From Oscillospiraceae bacterium (GTDB lineage: Bacteria > Bacillota > Clostridia > Oscillospirales > Acutalibacteraceae): 64,000 nt of DNA. Location: NCBI GenBank assembly GCA_031261445.1, contig JAISJQ010000045.1:18316-82315 (forward strand), read 5' to 3'. Numbering within the stretch: position 1 is the first letter of the stretch; every line of letters starts with the position of its first letter. Of the stretch, positions 8,501 to 16,102 are shown in pieces. The notes beneath the pieces were generated by a model, which saw only the letters and a list, made by a program, of their open reading frames with translations, was not told the DNA's origin and ran no database searches. A program made the translations under genes and the position numbers.

Positions 8501-9856
8501 CTAATTATTCAAGAGACAGCGAACACCAAACCCGTTGCTGCGGTCGCCGAAGAAGCTTGGATAGACGCCATCAGAGCCAAGGTTGGCGCTGGATGCGAAG
8601 CTCGAGCCGCTTGGGTAGGCCGAGCGAGACCACAAATCCGCGCTGGTGCCCTGACCGTTCGCGCCGTAGCCGCCCACCCAGTTACCTGAGAACACGCCCC
8701 TAAATGGCCCATCATTTAGCCAGTTGGCGTAGTAGCCCGAATTTGTATCCGCTGGGCTCAGAGTACCAGCCTGCATGGAGGCATTTAGCACGGCATAGTC
8801 TCCTGTCCCGTCACCGCTTGGCAGATGCCATCCTGCCGGGCAGATAGAATTGGCGGCGTCACCGGAATTTGCCGGCATTGTAGTCCGGCTTTCACCTGCC
8901 GTCGCCGCCGACCAGTTGTATAAGTAGCCATAGTTGGTTGCGCCTGTGCCTGTATCACCTGTGACTGGGCCGTAGACGTATGGATCGTCAAAATAAAATG
9001 AGGCGGAAATTACAAGTTGCGGCAAAGTAAACTCCAACACCCCGCCGTTATTCGTAATATTTGGGTTGGTTGTGCTGTTTAGGTCGGTGTTATCGCTTGT
9101 GAGTAATAGCGTGCCGGAAGTCGAGCCGAGTTTGAGGTTGTCCAGCATCCAACACTTGCCGTCAGCGAGCTTGCCGACCGTGTAATCCAGACTGTCACGG
9201 GTATCTTCAAGCGTCAGTATATCCCCGATATTCATACCGGCGCAGTAACTACTGGTCATATCCTGCATATACATAGGGGCTGGCGGTTGGGTAGTCCCGC
9301 CCTGGCAGATGAGGGTATAAAGAACGGTGTTGAAGTAGTCTCCCACGTCAATAGAACCGTCGGTCTGAGTGGCGGCATGAATAGTAATTTGTTCGCTGGC
9401 AGCAGGGTTGGTGGATTCGGCGACGGTTACAGCGGTGTTGCCGAGTGCGGTTGGGGTAGTTAGGATGGCGTTTGTGCCTGTATAGCTCATATTCCAGCGG
9501 TTAGCGGCGGTGAGACTGGAGGCAAATCCGGTGCCGGTGGCGCCGCCGTCTATGGTGAGGTCGGTGACCGCTCCCGTGACCTCGGCGAATACCTGCCAGC
9601 CGCCTGCGGCATTGCTGGTGACCACCAACTTGGTGGAAGTGTCAGCGGCAGTTTTGGTTGATCCGGAAACGCTCATAGATATGTCGCCCGCGCTGCCCGT
9701 CTCGAAAGTGCATTCTTCAAGCACTTCCGTATGAACCTCCTGTCGGCTTGTGGTAGTAGCCGCAAAGGTTAGCGATGAGCCAAGATTGGCGAGTGTGGTT
9801 GCCGTGAGCACTGTCAGCAGTGAGCCAACCATTATTTTTTTACTGATATGGAGCAT
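8501..9856 (-). CDS. Secreted surface protein with FISUMP-like domain
   Basis: A 451-residue protein. It has a signal peptide (residues 1-33, ending SSLTFAA), then Thr/Ala-rich beta-sandwich-like repeats. From about residue 195 comes a Cys-containing domain with MQDMTSSYCAG, YTVGKLADGKCWMLDNLKLG, NSICPAGWHLP and a final GFGVRCLLNN. These are hallmarks of the FISUMP-type paralogous domain, seen in Fibrobacter/Bacteroidetes and, as I recall, frequent in Saccharibacteria surface proteins. There is no strong Shine-Dalgarno sequence, unlike its neighbours. It probably acts in attachment. It pairs with the Gly-rich surface protein upstream. Confidence 0.65.
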   Translation of the reverse strand: MLHISKKIMVGSLLTVLTATTLANLGSSLTFAATTTSRQEVHTEVLEECTFETGSAGDISMSVSGSTKTAADTSTKLVVTSNAAGGWQVFAEVTGAVTDLTIDGGATGTGFASSLTAANRWNMSYTGTNAILTTPTALGNTAVTVAESTNPAASEQITIHAATQTDGSIDVGDYFNTVLYTLICQGGTTQPPAPMYMQDMTSSYCAGMNIGDILTLEDTRDSLDYTVGKLADGKCWMLDNLKLGSTSGTLLLTSDNTDLNSTTNPNITNNGGVLEFTLPQLVISASFYFDDPYVYGPVTGDTGTGATNYGYLYNWSAATAGESRTTMPANSGDAANSICPAGWHLPSGDGTGDYAVLNASMQAGTLSPADTNSGYYANWLNDGPFRGVFSGNWVGGYGANGQGTSADLWSRSAYPSGSSFASSANLGSDGVYPSFFGDRSNGFGVRCLLNN

Positions 9857-9984
9857 AGAGATAGATTCCCGTTTATTTTATATATTGGCGCAGTTTTTTT
9901 GTTTTATATGCGCTAATAGCATATCCATACTCTCTGGAAGTATCGTAGCATGCTATGGCAATAAGCGCAAGGGTATTTTGATTT

Positions 9985-11640
9985 TTACGGATTGGTTATG
10001 GCGGTAATCAGGACATTCGTTTCATAAACACATGGAGGCAGTGAGCCGTCTGTTTTTGCTCCAACCCACAGTCTGTGGGAATCATAAGCCTCTCCGTTTT
10101 GCGCTGGACCGCTGGCAGTGCCGGAGCTCGAAAACTCCATATCGGCGGCCACAGGCGTCAGCCAACCGGCATGATTTACGGTATCTGCTATCTGTATACC
10201 CCAAGTGTTGTCACCGAGCGCTCCTGATGTTGTCGGTATAAAACGGAATTGTTGATTGTTCGGGCAGATGACATCCTGCGGAGCGCCGGAATCAATATCT
10301 CCGGCGGCACTGATATAGAGTTTATATCCTATTGGGTTATTTGTTGTAATGCGAATATCCGAATAATCGTAAGCATACGGAGTTGAGCCGGACATTGACA
10401 GCCCAACGCCAATCGAAGGGAATGCAAGTTCAAGTGAAACCCCGATATAAAGGTAACAATCTGGAATCGTTGCCGCCCAATCTGTAAATCCGTATTGGTT
10501 ATCTGTCCACATAAAATCCAAACTTACCCGACCCTGTGCATGGGCGGGCATCGTCACCGTAAGTGTGCTGCCGCCCACATCATAATTTTTGATACTGAGT
10601 TGCTGTCCGCCAAGAGACACTTTGAGGCTTGACATATCCACCTGATTGAAAAATGCTCCGCTGACTGTCACGTCATTTCCTCCAACGCTATAACCGGATG
10701 CCGGGGTGCAGGTGTTGAAACGGGTGTCGGATTGATAATATGAGTAAGTGACCGTCACCTCTCCGCGAGCGCCTAAGCCTCCGCCCGCGCTGTGAGAACT
10801 GTCGTTGTCGAATTCGCTTCCCGCCGCTCCCGCGCCGCCGCATCCGATACAGGATGCGTCCGTTCCCTGCCATGCCCAGCCTGAGTTCCTGCCTCCACTG
10901 CCTACCGCCGCCGCCTTTGTCCCGGCGTTTGGCCCCAAACCGCCCATGCCCGAAACTGCCCCATTCCAGTCGGCGCTCACGCCGCCATCGCCGTCTGTGG
11001 CACTGACCGACACGGGAGTCCCCTTAGCGCCTCCGCCACCGATTTGGTATTTTTTGTTATTTGAGCCGACACCGGTGTTCGAGTTGCAGGCCGCGCTTGT
11101 CCCGCCCTTTCCGCCGTTGGCCGTGGCATAATTTCCGCCATTCCAAGTAACATAACTGTTGCCGCCGTTTTGTCCTGCGTTATCTCCGCTTGCAGTGGAA
11201 CAGTTGTTATTGCCGGGGTTGCCAATGCTTCCGCGCCCGCCTCCTATGCCAACGGTTATATCCAATACACGGTTGTTTTGCATTTGTGCGATATTATTGA
11301 TCGTCGCCGTGTTGTATCCACCGCCGCCACCTCCGCCTGCGGCTGCCGAAGCAATGCCCGCCGTTGCCGATGTAATGCCGTCATACCCCCGAACGAATAC
11401 GCCTCCGCCTCCTCCGCCCCCTCCGATTGAGGTGATAAAAACAGAGTAAGTATGTTCAGGCAGGATGAGCTGAGTGCTGCCGGTATAAGTTACCGTGCCG
11501 ACAGTCGTTGTTGTTGCGGAAGCCTCCGGTATTTCTGGGAAAAGAATGAGAACGACAAAACCGACAAAAAGAAAAAATAAAAGAAAAAATGTTGATGCCA
11601 TGTATCGGAAAGACAGAATAAGTCTCTTTATTTCGCCCAT
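9985..11640 (-). CDS. Gly-rich secreted surface protein with IPT/TIG-like domain
   Basis: A 551-residue protein: N-terminal hydrophobic signal/anchor (about residues 16-36), then a very Gly/Ala/Asn-rich region (about 70-280, with runs such as GGGGGGGG). A Cys-containing IPT/TIG-like Ig fold follows (TCTPASGYSVGGNDVTVSG, about 310-375), then a beta-rich domain including NPIGYKLYISA. The ATG at 11640 has no clear ribosome binding site. The domain mix, like that of the FISUMP protein downstream, is more typical of Saccharibacteria-type cell-surface proteins than of Clostridia (from memory). Likely an adhesin or surface structure carried by the mobile element. Confidence 0.6.
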   Translation of the reverse strand: MGEIKRLILSFRYMASTFFLLFFLFVGFVVLILFPEIPEASATTTTVGTVTYTGSTQLILPEHTYSVFITSIGGGGGGGGVFVRGYDGITSATAGIASAAAGGGGGGGYNTATINNIAQMQNNRVLDITVGIGGGRGSIGNPGNNNCSTASGDNAGQNGGNSYVTWNGGNYATANGGKGGTSAACNSNTGVGSNNKKYQIGGGGAKGTPVSVSATDGDGGVSADWNGAVSGMGGLGPNAGTKAAAVGSGGRNSGWAWQGTDASCIGCGGAGAAGSEFDNDSSHSAGGGLGARGEVTVTYSYYQSDTRFNTCTPASGYSVGGNDVTVSGAFFNQVDMSSLKVSLGGQQLSIKNYDVGGSTLTVTMPAHAQGRVSLDFMWTDNQYGFTDWAATIPDCYLYIGVSLELAFPSIGVGLSMSGSTPYAYDYSDIRITTNNPIGYKLYISAAGDIDSGAPQDVICPNNQQFRFIPTTSGALGDNTWGIQIADTVNHAGWLTPVAADMEFSSSGTASGPAQNGEAYDSHRLWVGAKTDGSLPPCVYETNVLITAITNP

Positions 11641-11788
11641 ATTTTTATGTTAGCAATAGCATAATAAAATAGTCAAGATAGATGAAGGCAATACACGTTA
11701 CACCGCCTGATATAAGCGACGCGGCACCCTCTAACAGAGGCAATAAGCCATTTATCGAACATAATATGACGGTGTTGTGATTTTGACC

Positions 11789-11816
11789 TTGACATATTTT
11801 TATAGTATGAGATAAT
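11789..11816 (+). promoter_or_regulatory. Promoter for leader 1
   Basis: TTGACA 11789-11794, 16-base spacer, GATAAT 11811-11816. It places transcription start just before the structured leader. Confidence 0.65.
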
Positions 11817-11819
11817 CAG

Positions 11820-11953
11820 GGCAATCACACGGAACATTTACATACTTGCTTTCAGCCGCGGAATCGGTGAGCTTTCATGCGAGAGAAGCTCACCGGCTCT
11901 GCGGCTGATTCCATTTGCCGCGGAAAAATAATTCGTAAAGGGAAGTGTTTTCT
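11820..11953 (+). promoter_or_regulatory. Structured 5' leader RNA, copy 1
   Basis: Nested hairpins: outer stem CAGCCGC (11853-11859) with GCGGCTG (11901-11907); perfect inner 10-bp stem CGGTGAGCTT (11865-11874) with AAGCTCACCG (11886-11895). A copy of the outer 5' strand (GCCGCGG, 11917-11923) follows downstream, before the ribosome binding site AAAGGGAAG (11937-11945). The layout matches copy 2 at 12667-12818 although the stem sequences differ, so the structure, not only the sequence, appears conserved. A riboswitch- or attenuator-like switch is inferred; no known class recognised. Confidence 0.65.
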
Positions 11954-12454
11954 ATGGCAAAAGTCATGGCACAAGAGATGGTGATAAATTATTCGCTGTC
12001 AAAGATTGTCTGTCCGCTTGACGCCACCTCCACATACTTCATCAGACGTGCGCTGGAAAAGACAATCGGGGATGTAATGGGCAACAATTCATTGGTCGGG
12101 GCGTTTGCGGTAGATTGGCAGGACTATTCCGGACGGGTCGTTCAGCGGGTGGCGTGTTTCGACTTGGAACACAATTATGACCCCGAGTATTCCGCAAGAG
12201 ATTTGCGGGAGGTGGTGGCGGGTGTCATCAATGTAGCGGCGGCCGCCCACATGGGCGATGCTCTTGGCTGGGCGAAAACCGACAAGCTCATGTACACGGT
12301 GCCGGATTTCTTCTGCCATGGCGGTGTATGCATACCCATGAGCGTCAATGGGACGGTCGTCATGACATTGCTCTCCACGGCGGACATATGGCAAAGCCGT
12401 AAAATCATGGAGGCGGTGGAGCGGGATTTTCTCGAAAAGTGGCAGATGGCGTAA
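11954..12454 (+). CDS. Unknown protein, paralogue A, behind structured leader
   Basis: A 166-residue soluble protein of no recognised family. It shares a pattern with the next gene: RVACFDLE against RIARFDIN, a helix around VVAGVINVAAAAHMGDALGW, then VVMTLLSTADIW against LYATFLSTADST. So the two are diverged paralogues. The ATG at 11954 sits 8 bases after AAAGGGAAG. It has its own promoter, structured leader and terminator, so it is a single-gene transcription unit with likely RNA-level control. Function unknown; its location in a conjugative-type element and paired regulation suggest a response or defence role (inference only). Confidence 0.7.
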   Translation: MAKVMAQEMVINYSLSKIVCPLDATSTYFIRRALEKTIGDVMGNNSLVGAFAVDWQDYSGRVVQRVACFDLEHNYDPEYSARDLREVVAGVINVAAAAHMGDALGWAKTDKLMYTVPDFFCHGGVCIPMSVNGTVVMTLLSTADIWQSRKIMEAVERDFLEKWQMA

Positions 12455-12460
12455 GCAAGT

Positions 12461-12497
12461 AAAAAGCCGTTACGGTTTCAATCGCAGCGGCTTTTTT
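12461..12497 (+). terminator. Rho-independent terminator
   Basis: AAAAAGCCG (12461-12469) pairs with CGGCTTTTTT (12488-12497); U-rich tail, directly after paralogue A. Confidence 0.8.
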
Positions 12498-12603
12498 GTG
12501 GTAAAATATCCTTGCGGCTCTTCCATCGTCATGACATATGGCCTTATCGTGTCTAAGCGTTTTTAGATAAGCAGGGAGGGCCGTGTTCTTTGCTTTGTGT
12601 ATT

Positions 12604-12666
12604 TTGCACAATGTTGCACAAATAAACATGGAATATATTGACATTTTGCACAAAGTGTGCTATAAT
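12604..12666 (+). promoter_or_regulatory. Promoter and TTGCACAA direct repeats ahead of leader 2
   Basis: Consensus promoter TTGACA 12638-12643, 17-base spacer, TATAAT 12661-12666. Three copies of TTGCACAA at 12604-12611, 12614-12621 and 12646-12653, the last inside the spacer, look like regulator binding sites. Confidence 0.7.
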
Positions 12667-12818
12667 GCTCATATAGGTTGAGAAATCGCCTACGAACATT
12701 TCTATGCTTACTTATTCAGCCGCAGGGTTGATAGGCTTTCCGTGAGAAAGGCTTATCTGTCCTGCGGCTGGCATTTGCCCCGCAGGAAAACTATCATTTC
12801 CGAAAGGGGCAATAAACA
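12667..12818 (+). promoter_or_regulatory. Structured 5' leader RNA, copy 2
   Basis: Outer 10-bp stem CAGCCGCAGG (12717-12726) with CCTGCGGCTG (12761-12770). Inner hairpin GATA/TATC and CTTTC/GAAAG (12730-12757). Downstream, TTGCCCC (12775-12781) can pair with GGGGCAA of the ribosome binding site (12806-12812), closing it. CCGCAGG (12780-12786) can instead pair with the 3' outer strand, which would break that closure. This is a mutually exclusive, expression-platform-like arrangement. It shares layout and segments (GAACATTT, CATTTGCC, GGAAAA) with copy 1. Confidence 0.7.
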
Positions 12819-13403
12819 ATGAAAAAGCACCAGAACACACTTTCCTATTCTCCGTTGAATGCACAGGAGGTCTCCAAAATCAAAGACAAGTTGGAGGCGG
12901 CTATCCTAACAGAGATGGGCGAAATGCCTTTTGCCTGTTCCCTCGCCCTGTATTGGTCGAGCGAGGACAAAAAGGCGCTCAATCGAATCGCAAGGTTTGA
13001 CATCAACGCCTACGACGGCAAAATCGTCGAGGCGGAGCAATTGCCGCCCGAACACGCCGCAAAGCGCGTCGCTATCGACCGGTCGTTCGAGTTGGTATCT
13101 GCCGCGCTTATCGCACAGCGTAAGGGTTGGCTCAACGTGTCAACTGAACAATTCCTGTCTGCCCTGCCGGAATATTTATCGTTTGATAACGATGATTTTC
13201 TGCTGTGGAAGAACCAAGGCGCGCTTTACGCGACTTTCCTTTCCACTGCGGACAGCACTGTGACAGAAGGCCTTTTCTACGATGACTTCATGTGTCATCT
13301 TGGGGATGATATGCCGCGCTTGCGTGATTGCCGTGAATACACGGCTGACCGCGAAGAGGTATGCGGAGAAGAGAGGGTATGGCTCCTGGGGCCGCAAAAG
13401 TAA
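12819..13403 (+). CDS. Unknown protein, paralogue B, behind structured leader
   Basis: A 194-residue soluble protein, no family recognised. It aligns by eye with the preceding gene product (RIARFDIN, a central helix FELVSAALIAQRKGW, then ATFLSTADS), with an added charged C-terminus rich in Arg/Glu and two Cys. The ATG at 12819 follows AAAGGGG, which can be sequestered by the upstream leader. It has its own strong promoter with three putative operator repeats, and a terminator after it. Two paralogues with the same style of leader in tandem suggest one signal controls both. Function unknown. Confidence 0.7.
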   Translation: MKKHQNTLSYSPLNAQEVSKIKDKLEAAILTEMGEMPFACSLALYWSSEDKKALNRIARFDINAYDGKIVEAEQLPPEHAAKRVAIDRSFELVSAALIAQRKGWLNVSTEQFLSALPEYLSFDNDDFLLWKNQGALYATFLSTADSTVTEGLFYDDFMCHLGDDMPRLRDCREYTADREEVCGEERVWLLGPQK

Positions 13404-13410
13404 GCAAACA

Positions 13411-13457
13411 AAAACCGCCAACGCCTCATATTTATATGAGTGCCGAGGCGGTTATTT
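13411..13457. terminator. Bidirectional terminator between convergent genes
   Basis: AACCGCC / GGCGGTT outer stem with an inner CTCATAT/ATATGAG hairpin. T-run on the plus strand (ATTTTTTTG) and on the minus strand (GGTTTTTGTTT). Confidence 0.75.
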
Positions 13458-13464
13458 TTTTGTG

Positions 13465-14529
13465 TCACTCCGTTTGCTCTGTTGATTCGGCATCCTGTAA
13501 GTCATGATGATTGTCAGTTTTATCCTCGGCGCTTTTTGCGCTTTTCTTTATCTTCCGTAAGGCTTCGCTGAGTCCGTAATACCCAAGAATCATTACGAGC
13601 AAAACCAGTGCCGGGAGAAGCAGTTTGCCGAAAGTGCTCAAACCATTCCAATGCTTATATAGCAGTATGGATGACGGCACAGCAATAAGCGCCTCATAAA
13701 TGACAAAGAGAGAAACGGCTAATTTCTCTTCACCGATATGCAGCAGCCTGCTAAGCGAAGAAAACTTCGGCGCGAACCAAGAGGGCTTTTTCTGCTTTTT
13801 ATACCCAAGCCACATCCCAAGCCATTTTTCAATGACATAGTTCGCCAGCAATATAAGCCCAACGCATAAAATCGGTAAGACAACATGCTGACCGATGTCC
13901 AGATGGCGAGTAGCCACAATATCGGAGATTGTGACATATGCTACCGTTGCCCCAATCAACACGTCAATCAGCAGTTTTGAGAAAAAGATAATCCGCTTTT
14001 TGGCTTTATACGGAAGATTCATCAACTGTTTGTTGTAATAAATCAGTTCCTCCGCAAAATGGTCGTAAGACTGGGCGGAGGTTTTTTGTTGTGCTTCGGG
14101 CAGTTCCAGCGTTTCGGGCGCGCCCGCGACGATCCCGCTCAAATCGCCCGCGCGGATGATACATTTTGCCAGCGTGTCTATCAGTTCGGTGCTCCGCTTG
14201 CGCAGGGAGCTTTTGGGGTCTTTGAGGGTCTTGCTGGGCTTGATAAAGTCATCGTAAAAGGTTTTATAGCGGCTCTCGGTACTGCCGATGTCCTCAAAGC
14301 CTTCGAGCAATTGGGTCAGCGCCAAAAGCAAGTCCGCGCTTGCATGGTCTGGGATGAAGTGGCGGACAACCCGTATAAAGCAGGACGCGATATGCTCGGT
14401 CGAGGCTTGCTTGCAGCCCATATACCGCTTCAAGGTAAAGGCGGTCTGGATGCAGTCCATATAGCCGTTTTTCCGAAGCTCTTTCAGTTCATCCTTGAGA
14501 TTTTTCAAGACCGCCTCATAGTCAGCCAT
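13465..14529 (-). CDS. Multi-spanning membrane protein of unknown function
   Basis: A 354-residue protein. The N-terminal half is soluble and helical, about 175 residues (YEAVLKNLKDELKELRKNG onward). The second half has about four hydrophobic segments, including LLIDVLIGATVAYVTI, VVLPILCVGLILLANYVI, LAVSLFVIYEALIAVPSSIL and LLLPALVLLVMILGYYG. The C-terminus is charged. The start at 14529 is preceded by GAAGGGGGG; a TTG at 14547 opens the frame slightly earlier. No homologue recognised. It is carried inside the mobile element, divergent from the small-protein/transfer cluster. Confidence 0.65.
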   Translation of the reverse strand: MADYEAVLKNLKDELKELRKNGYMDCIQTAFTLKRYMGCKQASTEHIASCFIRVVRHFIPDHASADLLLALTQLLEGFEDIGSTESRYKTFYDDFIKPSKTLKDPKSSLRKRSTELIDTLAKCIIRAGDLSGIVAGAPETLELPEAQQKTSAQSYDHFAEELIYYNKQLMNLPYKAKKRIIFFSKLLIDVLIGATVAYVTISDIVATRHLDIGQHVVLPILCVGLILLANYVIEKWLGMWLGYKKQKKPSWFAPKFSSLSRLLHIGEEKLAVSLFVIYEALIAVPSSILLYKHWNGLSTFGKLLLPALVLLVMILGYYGLSEALRKIKKSAKSAEDKTDNHHDLQDAESTEQTE

Positions 14530-14704
14530 ACCGCCGCCCCCCTTCAAGGCTTATTTGTTGTCCCCGCTATGCCGCAAACGGCTCTAAAACAGGAGCGGAA
14601 TAAAACGGAAAACGGCTTTTTCTCTTGATTTTTCTCCGTTTTGTTCCGAAAAAGTTTCTTCCGTTCCGATTTCGGGGCTGCCCCTTTTTCCGTGCTAAAT
14701 TATT

Positions 14705-14765
14705 GGCAGGCGGTTCGAGTAGCCGCCGAAAGGGGGTGCTTGCATGTAGAGAGTATAACACAAAA
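14705..14765 (-). other. Candidate oriT-like site in the gap 14530-14836
   Basis: The 300-base gap between divergent genes has no ORF of its own. It contains a GGCGG/CCGCC hairpin (about 14709-14727). On the minus strand GTGTTATAC (14761-14753) is followed closely by CTACATG. From memory this resembles the nick region of pMV158-type (MOBV) origins, GTG/TTATACTTTACATG. Suggestive only. Confidence 0.35.
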
Positions 14766-14836
14766 TCGGCAGAAACTCAACTTGAGAATTGCCGAAAGAA
14801 GCCTAAGAAACTCGAATCTTGAAAGGAGTTGGTCTT

Positions 14837-15214
14837 ATGGAACGCAATGTAAATCGGATGAGGCGCGGGGTGCTCGGGGCGACCGGCCTCACGGCGGAGC
14901 CGCAAATCCCATCCACGGAAATCTCCGTTGTCACCAATGACAATATGCTTTCGCCCACGCTCATGGGGAGCATCGTCAAAAATCCTGGGTTGGTGACCGT
15001 CTATGCACAGAAAAAACTGGCGAAGGACGCGGCGCTCGAAGCGGCGCATGAACAATGCAGAGCCATCCTCGCCAAAGGCGCGATGGAGAACACGGTCGCG
15101 CTCACCCTGTTGGAAGCACATTTGTCAAGCATGGTGCCGCAGGCGGCGGATAGGCTTCGGGCGATTGCCACCGCTTTTGCTTACAGCGCGATTGACAGAT
15201 TTACGAGGTGGTGA
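14837..15214 (+). CDS. Small mobile-element protein, unknown
   Basis: A 125-residue protein with a basic N-terminus (MERNVNRMRRGVLGATG), a middle Ser/Thr/Asn stretch and two Ala-rich helices in the C-terminal half (LAKDAALEAAHEQCRAILAKG and AADRLRAIATAFAYSAIDRF). The start at 14837 follows AAAGGAG. First gene of a tightly packed plus-strand cluster running to the recombinase, so probably part of the transfer or maintenance operon. No family recognised. Confidence 0.65.
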   Translation: MERNVNRMRRGVLGATGLTAEPQIPSTEISVVTNDNMLSPTLMGSIVKNPGLVTVYAQKKLAKDAALEAAHEQCRAILAKGAMENTVALTLLEAHLSSMVPQAADRLRAIATAFAYSAIDRFTRW

Positions 15215-15217
15215 GCA

Positions 15218-15463
15218 ATGAGCGCAAGTGATGTTCTCTGGACGATGCTCATCGTCTTTGACGTAATCGTCTGCCTTGTGCTGGCTATCTGCCTCATCGG
15301 CTGGATTTGGGAACACATACCCGACGCCCGCCGTATGCCATCGGTGCGGGTGCGGCTCCAGCGAATCGCCATGAGAGCCAAGATGTATAAGGCGGCTCAT
15401 GACATGATTCGCACCGCCGAAGACTGCGCCGAGCAGGAGGATGAAAGGGGGTCGGGACGATGA
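15218..15463 (+). CDS. Small single-span membrane protein
   Basis: An 81-residue protein with one strong transmembrane segment (about residues 7-29, VLWTMLIVFDVIVCLVLAI) and a basic cytoplasmic-type tail with Arg/Lys/Glu. The start lies 3 bases after the previous stop, behind GAGGTGGTG. Its stop overlaps the next start (ATGA), indicating coupled translation. Small membrane proteins like this are common in transfer clusters, but no specific family is evident. Confidence 0.65.
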   Translation: MSASDVLWTMLIVFDVIVCLVLAICLIGWIWEHIPDARRMPSVRVRLQRIAMRAKMYKAAHDMIRTAEDCAEQEDERGSGR

Positions 15464-15702
15464 CTCCAAACCGCCGTATGCTGCTCGCCGCCAGCGCGAT
15501 ACTCATGCTGGCCGCCGTTATCGCGGCTTGCATGACAACCGTCATCTATTTACTGCCGCTAAGCCCCACCCCGCAGGTTGTAAGGCTCACTCGAAAGGAG
15601 GTCGATTCTATGCGTAAATATGGTTTGCTCGGAAGCGCGTTTTTGCTTTGGGCTGCCGCTATCAGCATGGCTCTGGCGAAAATCATTATCATGCTCCGCT
15701 AA
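15460..15702 (+). CDS. Small membrane protein with a second possible internal start
   Basis: An 80-residue protein with two hydrophobic segments (about residues 8-31 and 54-78). The start at 15460 overlaps the previous stop by 4 bases and follows AAAGGGGG. A second, stronger site (AAAGGAGG, 15594-15601) precedes an in-frame ATG at 15610. That would give a 30-residue single-span peptide (MRKYGLLGSAFLLW onward). Either both forms are made or the shorter one is the real gene. Function unknown. Confidence 0.55.
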   Translation: MTPNRRMLLAASAILMLAAVIAACMTTVIYLLPLSPTPQVVRLTRKEVDSMRKYGLLGSAFLLWAAAISMALAKIIIMLR

Positions 15703-16102
15703 TCCCCTAAGCCGCTTATGGTTATACCACAAAACGCAAAAATTACAACACCCAGTTATCCTATGCCGCTGAAAGCGGAATGACCAGAGGCCGCTCCCTG
15801 TTCCTGTCGCTTGATACATACGCAATTACACCCCTTCACAGGCGCGGCGGCATGGGATTTACTGGTGAGTGTTATCAACCGACTGCGGAGAAAGGCGCAG
15901 GCAAAACGCTAATGAATAAAACAATGAGTTACGCCAAAAGGCAACATTTACAACACCGATACTTTATTGCCGCCCAATTGACGCCGACCTCCGTAAAGGG
16001 CTGTCGCGCCGCCAAAATCGCGCAATAAAAGGGGTTGTCAGGCAATAGGAAGTTTGCTATACAACTATGGTGCCCTGTGGCGTAACCGTGAAAGGAGACC
16101 TA
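15703..16102 (+). other. 400-base gap inside the element, no clear gene
   Basis: No protein with a good start is visible. A weak 38-codon frame (15912-16028, MNKTMSYAKRQHLQH...) lacks a convincing ribosome binding site. There is a small CCGCT/AGCGG hairpin near 15765-15777. Loosely similar segments with ATTACAACACC / TTTACAACACC (about 15740 and 15950) suggest a decayed repeat or a structured RNA. Confidence 0.3.
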
